Source of the DNA: Mytilus galloprovincialis | Taxonomy: Eukaryota > Mollusca > Bivalvia > Mytilida > Mytilidae | Direction of reading: 5' to 3' | Length of the DNA stretch: 64,000 nt | Assembly: GCF_965363235.1 (NCBI RefSeq) | Contig: NC_134851.1 | Coordinates: 56,858,833-56,922,832, forward strand | The notes under the pieces: generated by a model | What the model was told of the DNA's origin: nothing | What the model saw: only the letters and a program-made list of their open reading frames with translations | Database searches by the model: none | Made by a program: the position numbers and the translations under genes | In this document: one piece after another, positions 37,301 through 49,300 of the stretch | Layout of the letters: every line of letters begins with the position of its first letter | Position numbering within the stretch: position 1 is the stretch's first letter

Positions 37301-40300
37301 TGATAAAAATCACTCAATCTTTAGTTTTCTATTTGATGTTTTGAGGACTGGAATTTTTTGTCTGTTCCTTTTTTTTTCTTCTGTCCATAAAATTGTCTGT
37401 TTGTCTGTTTCAGACTCTTTTTTTTATTTGCTTTCTGGATATTTTCTAGATCGTTAAGTAATGAATAATTAAACTCACCATTTTTAAATGACCTCTGCTT
37501 TCATGAATTTATACTCACCATTTTTAAATGCCCTCTGTTTTCATGAATTTATACTCACCATTTTAAATGCCCTCTGTTTTCATGAATTTATACTCACCAT
37601 TTTTAAATGCCCTCTGTTTTCATGAATTTATACTCACCATTTTTAAATGCCCTCTGTTTTCATGAGATTCCAGTGAATATCTAATTACATCTAAAACCTT
37701 ACAGTATAAACTGACACAGTCTGTACATGTTAACAAATTCTCTAAATGCTTGGCTGGTTTAGAATCAAATCTAGTGTACCTATAAAGAAAGAAAAAACGA
37801 CATAATATACAGTTTATTTTGAAGTTTGGTTGTACCTGTAGAAAACTATTTCAAACATTATAGCCCATCCCATTGTTTACATTTATTATTGATAATTGAA
37901 AATTCAATAATTGCACTTTCAGGAAAAAATAAAAACATTGAAAAAATTTCTGAATTTACAATATTACATGTTAGAACTTAAAATATAAGATTAAACTTAA
38001 GTAATGTATATAAGGTTATTTTTAGCTTGTGTGTTCTTCAATAAAAGGTAAGTTTGTATATCATGCATTTTTTTCTTTCCAACTATAATAGATTATCACA
38101 TTCTACCTACCCTGATATATGCCTAGCTAGCACCATTACATACAGTGAACAACAAGTGGATGGAGTTCTACATTGTGTCAGTATGGACGTCTCCTCTTCA
38201 GAACTTATAGAAGCATCCAGAGTAGCTAACTCAGCATGGAGTAACTCCTTCACATTCTTGTTACTCAGTGGTTCAACCCGTACTGTAGGCCAAGATCTGT
38301 AAATAGAACAATTATTGAAAAAAAAACACAAAATTTAGAGTTACACTTTGAAGCTTATCTCAATAAGTTTAGTTCAGATGGTTTATTTCTTTTTACTATT
38401 CTGATTGGTCTACCAAATAAAATCTGGATTTCAAAACTGGTTGCATTTTCAAAAACACTGACATTTTTCTGCCAGAGTTATTTTCACATAATCTGCTATC
38501 AAGTAAAATGTACAAAAATATCCCCAATATGAATATGTGTTGAAAGTAATATTATTGATGGAAAGGGAGAACATATTGTTTTAACATGTAAATTTTATTA
38601 ATTATCAATTAAAATCATAGAAATAACAACCTTTGAAAATATGTTTTCAGTAATCATCATATCATCATGAGAATGATGTTTTATTTAATTAAGGGAAATA
38701 ACTCTAATCAAAATCATTAGAAAACAGAATTCCACTACCAAATCTTGTGCAATACAATATTTACCATCTCTCCACAGTTCAATTTTAAATATTTGAAATG
38801 CTCAACCAGCCTCAGGTTTTAAATTTAAAAATTTAATGGTCTAGAGTGGATAAATTTATTATCACACCTGATGCAGTGGTAGAATCTATAAATCAATAGT
38901 CATATTACAACTTTCCCGTTCCCCTTTTGACCTTGATCAGATATGGATATTTTGCTCCATGACCAATGACAACTTTCTCTACATGCTGACCTTTCACCTT
39001 GACCTAGATAAGCAATAGGGTTTTTTTTCTTCTTACCTCCATGACTGGGGACAAGTTTCTTCACATGCAGACACAATTATTCTTGTATCCACTGGCAAAG
39101 GATCTTTCAGCCATTTTAAATGCACCTCAGCTTGCTGAAAATACAAATGATTTAAACATAGGTGTACATTAATACTAAACTATTACTTTATATAAGCCTT
39201 TCAAGCTAGCTGAAGGTCAGTGTGTGATGGTGCAGTATGTTTCAAATTAGAAACCCTTAAGCTTGATGCCTGAGCACCATTTCTTAAACAGTAGGTTCTA
39301 GACAAATTTTCGCCAATTACCAAAATCTAAATTAATTCATACAGGTGACAGTCTAAATTCCCTCCAATCTGTATCCCATCTAATCACTTTTTATTTTACT
39401 TTCAATTGTGTCACCCATGTCATTTTCATTGACTAGATATAGTCTGATAGTGTATATGCAACAAATTTGATGTTCATATTGATACAAAAAACAGAATTTT
39501 ACTTTTTTGAATTTTCAGGTATCTCCCATCTCCATTCAGGTAACTTCATTCAGTTTTGCACATATTATTTTCAAAATTTAAGACTTATGCAAGCCCTTCT
39601 TTTATAAAGTATAGCATATAAGAACTTTTCAAAAGAAACTTATAAGGAATTAAGGAAACTAGAATCCGAAACAGGCAAGTGATGGTATTTAGATGTGAAA
39701 CATTACTGCTTATGGTACCTGGAAACGATCAATGGAATCCAGTACAACAATAGCTCCACCTGGTGTCCTAGATGATATCCTCTCTAACCACCGGGGAAAC
39801 TCCTCCACTATTCTGACAGGATCAGAAGTCAATTGTGGAGGTGAATTCAACTGTTGCATCAACTAGATTAAATAAAAAATACACAGAAATATTAACTTTT
39901 TTACTTAGAAATCTTAAAATGCTGGATTAAAAATGGTGGCGGGAAGACAAAAAACCCTGAGAACTTTTTAGATATCAGGAAACAAGTTATATGGGGAAAT
40001 CAATATATTAGGAATCAAGGCAAAAGTTTGCATTTTAAACATTGGATAGAAGAAGATATAATTTTTATTAATGATATAATCGATGATAAAGGACCTCTCA
40101 AATTTTTTTAGACAAACTTAAAAGGAAACAAAATTGGATACCAAATCTTGGAAAGAAAAATTAAAGAGTAAAACATCTACAAATACTAAAATTAATTTTC
40201 AACAAGATATAAAGATGAATAGCCATGGATTGTATTACAATCTAGACAAAATTTCATTCAAAGAAATATATAATATTTTAATTAAATCTAATAAAGAGCT

Positions 40301-43300
40301 CCCAGTAGGATTCTATGTATGGAAAAATCATTTCACTTTTGATAACGTTATTTATTTTATAAAGAAGAACCTTACTTTTACATTCTATTTTTTAAAAGAT
40401 AATAGAATGAAAATGTTTAGATGGAAATTAATGCATAATATTACAGCAATTAATCATAATTTGTATCGTTGGAAAATATCTGATAATCCAAATTGTGTGA
40501 TTTGTTCCAAATGTGATAACTATAATAATTTTTTCTTTGAATGTAAATGGGTAAAAAATTATTGGTAAATAATTCAAGACATATTGATGTATTTTAATAT
40601 AGATAAACATGTCTTCTGTCTTAAAAATCTTGTACTTGGATATAAAATTGAAGATATTGAATATAATACACTTAATCATGTCATAACAATGATTTGTTTT
40701 GTGATTTATAAATGTTTTTATTTATCAGAAAAGAGAACTAAATTTGTGAACATGTTGTCAGTTCTAAAAAATGAAATTGAAACACAAATGTTATATCATC
40801 CAGATAGTTTATTTTTGAGAAAATTTCATAGGAAAATATCAAAACTTTGATTATATTTATTTTTTATGAGAATTAGACCTTATATTAATACTACAGTATT
40901 TAAATAACAAAAAATCAATCAATTAATAATTTACAAATCAATCAAGATCAGGGGTCAATAGCTCCTTTTTTGATCTCTTCGATATACTTCATTCTTACTT
41001 ACCTGTAATATTCGATTATTATAAGTTTAAAAATTTACACATTCGATAAGTGACTTGATGACCGTAATAAATTACTCACCATTTCATGAATTTTTTTGTC
41101 AAGCCATGAGGTCAACCATGCTTGATCATTCTTGATCATTCTACTTTCGGTTAAATTAGTTTTATATAATCAAAACAAATGACGGGCAAAAATACAGTTA
41201 TCTGGTGTTCTTTTTATTACTTTCTTATATGATTGTTTATATAGGATCACTGAATAATATATATATGTATTGTGTGCTCGTATGAATACTTTGTAAAATG
41301 CAACTAACACAAGATATAAATATGAGATATATTTTGCTAATCAAATCCCCTGGTTTCATTAGCAATTAACAACACAGGGAGGAACCTTAGCGTCATTGTA
41401 GTAGCGCTAAGGGACATTGTTCACAACCAGTAGTGAAATAAAATATTTAAAGTTGAAAAAAAAATATTTACTTTAGTAAAGAATAAAAAGACACAAAAAT
41501 TTTATTTTTAAAAATATCGCAAAAGCTGAGCTCAAACAGTCATCTTGAAATGTTCATTGTGGTCATGGGCACTAGGTGTGAAAAGACTCTACATTCCAAC
41601 TTTTTAAGAATTGTACTGTTTTTTACAAAATTAAAAGTTAAATTTAAGAAAACAGGAATATAGTCCTCCACTATGTCTGAGTGGTATTGTCTAAAATGTA
41701 GTACATATTTGTCTTTTTTTTTTATACATTCAAAGGACACATCTACAGGTCAGAAAATTTGTACTCAATGTTCTCAAATATATATAGACTACTTGTCTAT
41801 ATTGAATCAGCACTGACAGTGGACTCTCTACCAACAAAATGATACAATCTACCGGTACACAGAGACTACCTGTCTATAGAGGACAAATTACCTGAGCAGT
41901 AAGTCTTCTCATCATCATAATTGGATCAGCACTGACCGTAGACTCTCTTCCAACAAAATGGTACAATAGGAGACTGCTGGGAATTTTCTCCTGCTGTAAC
42001 TGGATCCTACAAAAGGGGAGACAATTATAAACATTTTACCATGGCAACTTAACAAGATATCCTTTTTCTTTAAAAAAAATCTTATCTAGCTTAAAAATGT
42101 AATAAATAAATTTGGTGTATTTACTGTCTTCTGATTGGTTAAATTTATTAGTTTTATTTTCAATGTTGTCAATTTTTATGGCGACACGCCCACTCTGACG
42201 TTGTGTATTCATACGCAAACATGTTTGTTGTTGTTAATGTTAATATAAATGATATAAAAAGTTCTTTGAGCTTTATTTTTGATAGAAATTTATTTATAAT
42301 GAATGGCAATAATTTATTTTGAATTTATTGAACCATAAAATTAATTTTTGACTCTTCACATTTTACATAATCCGCTTCACGGATTATTCAATGTGAAGAG
42401 TCAAAAATTAATTTTATGGTTCAATAAATTCAAAATATATAAAAGCCATTCATTAAATATGTTAAATATTTGCTAATTTGCCAATAATACACAAAATAGC
42501 AAATAAATAACAATGGGTTTCATTCATGGAATACCATTTTTTTTTTTATCTCGAGGGGAATATGTGAAATCTAAATGTCCAATTAATTTTCTATAGGCTT
42601 ATATGCAGACTTTGCAAAACCATGAAATCAATGTCAACATTACCTCAATCCACAAAACTTGGTACTGATGAAAATAATAAATTTGTCCAAAAGACAGGAA
42701 CAACAAAAACCTGACAAAAATAACCACCAAAAAAGTATTTATATTTTAAAATTTTGTAAAAATATACTTTTTTGCAGTACTCACCATTTGGCAAGAAGAA
42801 GAGATCTTCCACATCCTGATGGTCCTAAAATCAATAATGGCGGTAATGGTCCTGCTGACAACACATGACCATTTAGTCTCTCATAATGCTGTAAACACAA
42901 AATTCAATAGAACATGTCTTACATTTTTTTGTGTATTTAGGTTACTCTTTCATCAACATAGTCAGGGGTGTCGAAATGCTATGCCCGACTCGCCCGACTC
43001 GTACATTTGAACACCCGGACAAGTAATTATTTGTGTCTGGGTTGCCCGTGGACAAGTAAAAAATTATAAAAGACAAAGTTCAAATCCAACAAAAATATAG
43101 AATAAATTCAAAATGTATAAAGATGTGTAAAAGAAATCAATGGTCAGCGAGTAAAAACAATGTTAATTCATGACGATAAATATTACATAATACCGGAAAT
43201 AGATCGATTAACAAAATAGATAAAAATAAGTATGCAAACCTGAGTCGCGTAACATTGCAATGGTTTTGTCCATTGACCCGGGATCGTCGATTAGGTTTTA

Positions 43301-46300
43301 TCAATCATGAGCGGAAGTGTCATTTTATATGATTTTGTGTCGAGATTCAGATTGATAAATACTTAAAACAGCCTTACCTGCCAACTGTCACTATTTGCGG
43401 GGGAAATCCCGGGACCATGGAGGCTCCCAAATTGAAATTTTGAAAGAGCAATTTTGTCCACAATTTTAAACAAAACAATTAATTTTTCCATGACTGTAGG
43501 CTAACAAAAGTATGAAGAAGCCAAAAAAACAACATTAAAATGTATTTGAAGGCCCCCTTGAAGGTTTTTATGACTATGACAGCCATCTTGCACGCAAAAC
43601 CCCCATGGGCATTTTGAAAAGTTGACAGGTATGATTACAGCGGACAAAAAGAGTAATGAGTAGAGTAAAAAAATGAAAAAGCAAATGCAAATGGAGGATA
43701 AGGAATTCTAAAAAAAATATGGAAGCGAGAGTTTCAGACATTGTGACTATCAGATTGCAACTGGCTATCTAGGATGGAAATTCAGAAAATAAAGTTATTT
43801 CTTTGTCTTTATATTTATAGATCGAAGTGAAGGCCAACAATATTTGTTGTCAGAGTGGTAAATAGAAGGGATGCTTTAATTGCCCATTAAGACAATTATA
43901 AAAAAAAAACAAGCGTTTCAGTTGAGAGAAACACCAAAAAAAACAATAGTTTATCCATTATTTAATTTTCATTTCTTCACTCACTGTCCTCTAAATTAGT
44001 ATATCACTATATGTACCTACTGGCTACAATTCTTATTCAAAAACTGCTGCAAAAAATGACCTTTACATGTCATTTCATTGGTTGGTTTGCTGTAAGGTTT
44101 CTGTCCCATAGATGTTAATTATATATATAACCTACTTTCCTAAATACATTTAAACAAATGGATTTCATTTGCTTGTGATGCAAAACAGTGCTAAGCATTA
44201 CATATTAGCTAACAATGAAATACTTCAATATTTATTGGGACCATCAGGGCAAGTAACTTTTTTTCCGGACAAGTGAAATTTACAGTTTAACTTGCCCAGG
44301 GACAAGTGCCCACAGCAAATATTTCAACACCCCTGAACATAGTACTAACATCTGTTTTTGTTCATTCATACAGGAACATTGAAACTTCAGATATGAATTA
44401 AAGTTTGCACGGAACCTAATATCAAAGTATCAATTGCCCAGGATTCAGTAATTCAGACTTGGATGGAGAGTTGTCTCATTGGCACTCATCTTCTTATTCA
44501 TAAAAATGTACTGTGTTTGAATGTTAACAATTGTCAATTGACGATTTGATTGGTGATACACTGGAAATTTGTCAATGATCATTCATTTACCTCAAGATTG
44601 CTTTTTAATGCTTTTTGTTTTTAGGTTACTGTGGCATTTAATTTTTATCAATAGAAATTCTACCACTGCATGGAGTGTGATGCAATATTTCTCTACATAA
44701 TACAGTCAAATTTTATCTTAAAAGAGAGATGAGAAATATTGTATTGCATATGATTTGAAGATGGAATCTGTTTCTCTTATGATTTATAGACAATATGTAG
44801 AATAACATTATTCTTTTTCAATGATCTACAAAAAGATTTGTTCTTTCTGAGTGATGTTATCAGGCATGGATACCATGTCTTGAGTTGCAAAAGAGGGATT
44901 TCAGAAAAAAACAAGAAAATTGGATGTCATGATTGAATTTTAACCAATAAAGAATTGAGATCAAAAGGACCACAAGTTGCTTGAATAAAAATAAACAACA
45001 GGTCAGGAAATGGATAAATTGATAAGGATTAGAATACTTTTTTGCATTAGTCCTTTCCAGTTAACTATATGTGGCTATTTATTTTTTTATAATTTGCTAT
45101 TTTTTTATCAACTTTACGGAAGACCAAATTTTTTAATAATTGCAACAATTCATATCTTATTTTCCCAATTCATGAAAGTTGCAAAAATTAGCTCGTTAAC
45201 ATTTATGTAAGTACCCTTTCAAATCCTAATTCACAACTTGAGCTTTTAGCTAGGTTAATAGCTTCTAATTGTTCATTGTCGCTCTGTACATCCCAAACAT
45301 GGCCGCCACATAACTGGTCTGGACCATCATCCTCATTCTCATCCTCTTCTCCCTCTGCTCTCGATTCCAACCCAATCTCCTGAAATACACAAAAATGTCT
45401 TGTGAAGTATGATTAACTTTTGTTTGATTAATGTCACATGACACATATTCCATGCATATTATGAGAAGAGATTACAAAAAGTATATACAGTGGATTCGTT
45501 CATATTTGTGGTTACCAATTTCGTGGATTACGAAAACTTGCATGTTCCTGGATATTAATTTTTGTGGTTTTGTCAAAGTCGGCAAATAAGTCCATTATTT
45601 ATTGAATTTTGTGATTCACCTGTACCCAAGAAAGCCAAAAAAAATGGTATGAATAATGAATCCACAGTATATTTGATTGTTGTTAGATTATAGAATAACA
45701 ACTAAGGCCAATTTTTTTTGCTTTTGAAATTATTATGTAAATTAAACTAGTATCTTTACAAATTGATAAATAGGTGAGGATGAACAATGTTGTACAAACT
45801 CTTATGACAAACAAAATCTGAAAGAATATTTGAGATCAAAACTTCATTATGTTTATTTGTATTCTCATGTTTTTAGTTTGTTGTGAATATAATTCAAAAG
45901 AAAAATATACTTTACATATCATTTAAAACAATAAATGCTTCTTACTGCAGAGAGAATTTTTTCGATCGCTGAGCTAGCTTGCTCCACACCTCGACTAGGA
46001 CTTGTATACCCATCTATGATCTTAGCAGTCTTCTTCTCTCTTATCTTTGATTTTAGGTCTTTAGCATCACTGTGACCTGATTTGATCCTGTAATAAGTAA
46101 ATATTTATGTCACTGTGACCTGATTTGATCCTTAAATCAGTAAATAACTATGTCATCGTTACCTGATTTGATCATTAAATAAGTAAATAACTATGTCATT
46201 GTTACCAGACTTGATCGTTAAATAAGTAAATAATTATGTCACTGTGACCAGACTTGATCGTTAAATAAGTAAATAATTATGTCACTGTGACCAGATTTGA

Positions 46301-49300
46301 TCATTAAATAAGTAAATAATTATGTCACTGTGACCAGATTTGATCATTAAATAAGTAAATAACTATGTCATTGTTACCAGACTTGATCGTTAAATAAGTA
46401 AATAATTATGTCACTGTGACCAGACTTGATCGTTAAATAAGTAAATAATTATGTCACTGTGACCAGACTTGATCGTTAAATAAGTAAATAATTATGTCAC
46501 TGTGACCAGATTTGATCATTAAATAAGTAAATAACTATGTCACTGTGACCAGACTTGATCGTTAAATAAGTAAATAACTATGTCACTGTGACCAGATTTG
46601 ATCATTAAATAAGTAAATAATTATGTCACTGTGACCAGACTTGATCGTTAAATAAGTAAATAATTATGTCACTGTGACCTGATTTGATCATTAAATAAGT
46701 AAATAACTATGTCACTGTTACACAAACTTGGTACTCTTTGTGAGCTATGAACAGAATCAAGATTCGACAGAAAGGAGAATCGAGTCAAGCTGGTACCAGA
46801 CCATCTTGCAACACAGGTTATAACTTCTAAGACAGCTTACTTTATATTTACCTATATTTTTAGGAATAAAATGCTGATACTTACCCTTTGACATCCCTAA
46901 AACAGAATATCGCTGACTTGGCTGTTGGATTGTCTAAATATCCTATTTTATACTCTATACTTGTAAATCTGGAATAGAAAGAAATATTCATATCTTATTC
47001 TCTTGATTTATTAGTAAAATCAGAGGAAAAAATAATGTGAGTATTTCTTGTAATAAAAACTCTTCTAAAGTGTATATTAGAATTAATTATGCTAAAAGCA
47101 CAAAACATGACCTTGCATACAAATTGTCAAAAGATTATCAGTTTTTTTTCATAATATTTTTTAAATATAAAAAAGAAGATGTGGTATAATTGCCAATGAG
47201 ACAACTATCCACCAAAGACCAAAATGACACAGACATTTAAAACAATTATAGGTCACCGTACGGCCTTCAACAATGAGCAAAGCCCATACTGCATAGTAAG
47301 CTATAAACCCTCTGTGCATTTACTTATTTACTAGACTTAAAACTGATAAGAATATATACTAGGTAGATTTGATATGCTATAAACGATTTGGCTTATCATG
47401 ATTCAAATTAATTTTGAAAATATTCAGATAAATGTTTTCACTTATAACCTTAACATTACCAACGTTCCGTAAAAATGAGGTAAAAATTTACATGGATTTA
47501 TTCCTGTATGAACCAATTCTCCTGGATTAAGGAAAAATTGTATTTTCATGGATATGTTATTTCATGATTATGTAAAAGTCTGCAAATAAGTCTATCAAAT
47601 ATCTATATAAAATGTGTAATTTGTTGAACATCATTTAAATTTGTAGTTCACCATGTTCACACAGGAAATTGATGAAATTGGCATTCCATAAATAATAATG
47701 AATACACAGTCAAACTGTGTACTGTGTTTATTTTTAATAATTTTTTGACACTTACTTATCTGTTAAATCTCCTAAGAAAGCCAAAAATATACAGGATTTA
47801 GATATCTGTTGTTTTCTGGAAATCTGTTGATGCCATAAGAACTGTAAGATAAATAATAAATACAAATGCAAGTATTTGTAAGTGGAAATGACAATATGTT
47901 GTATAGGCTTTGCTCATTGTTGAAGGTCATACGGTAACCTATAGTTATTAATGTCTGTGTCATTTTGGTCTCTTGTGGACAGTTGTCTCTTTGACAATTA
48001 TACCACATCTTCTTTTTTATAATATCCACATAAGTTGTTATTCATTATATTATAAACGGCTTAAGACATCTGTTCTAGTCTAGATGTGTTCATTAATTAA
48101 TATAATGTAAAATTCATTGTTTTGAAATTTGCATTCTTAAAAAGTAACTTTAATCATTGATAGTTGGCAGTTGTCATTTATTTCATTTAAATTTGCTTGA
48201 ATCAAGCATTTGACATATGTAACAAAAAGTTTAAGACATATTATTAAATATGTCATCTATACACTCCTCTAATTTTTATCTTTAACTCACAAGGCAGGTA
48301 TGCCATCACTGGGGGTCTCATTGGGGGGTTTTGATCCCGGATCCCGCTTACTGTTTTGTCAGATTCCCATATCCCGCTTACACTATGTACGTAAGCAATT
48401 ATCATTTTTTTGTAATTTCCTGTGTCCCGCTAGACTTCACAGCACAATAATTTGACTTTCACATGCCACGCTTACAAAAAATTGGCAATCCCGCGTCAGG
48501 CTTAGACCCCAATGAGACCAACATCACTTAACCTCTGTTTTCTATACTCATAAACAAGTACCCTTTTGACTACCGGTAACTTACCTGTTGTGATACTGTA
48601 GATGTGTCATCGTAAGGTAGGTGTGTCATCACTAAACTTCTGCCCTCTGTTTCACACATGGCCTGCAGCCGTGGATAATAATCCTGTAAAAATTGTAACT
48701 ATATCGGCAAGGTTGAAATAATCAGTAATACAGGTATATACTGGTTTATTGTCAATTCCTGTCAAAAATTTACTATTTTCATATTACCGACTTTTGATCC
48801 GGAAAGTTTTTTTTCTTTTTTCAACAGGTTACCTACTTTTTGGTCAGACATTCTTGCACTCGTTCAAGTAAGACCACTTGAAAGAAGCAAAATTCAGCTT
48901 ACAGGTTGATACAATTTGCAGTGAAAAACTTCTGTTTTGTGGCTTTTAAACATGACAAAATGATTGTACAAAAGTACACTTTTTAACTAAAATTGCACCA
49001 ATTAATATACATTAGATTTTACTTCTTTCGATTGCTCTTACTTTGACAGAGTATGAGGATATCATTGTGCAGATAGAAAACTTACCTTGATCAGGATTTC
49101 AACTTCAGTATGTGTATCTCTAGGAGCTGATATGTAGATTCTAAGCACAGGACTTAGTGAATGTTCTGGAGCACTAGGTAAATTTTGTGACAAATTGGAT
49201 AACACAGTACTCCAATCCTCTGTAAATATACACATGTAAATAATTAGAATAAGTGTCAGCCCAAATGTCTGTCAAATACAACTGGAATTGCTGTAAATTC

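Noticed and set aside
38054..38302. Plus-strand 82-codon frame
   Set aside because: It is the antisense of NPHP3 exon 15.
46088..46720. CRISPR-like or satellite array
   Set aside because: Units are contiguous without unique spacers and derive from the neighbouring exon edge, so it is a minisatellite in a eukaryotic intron.
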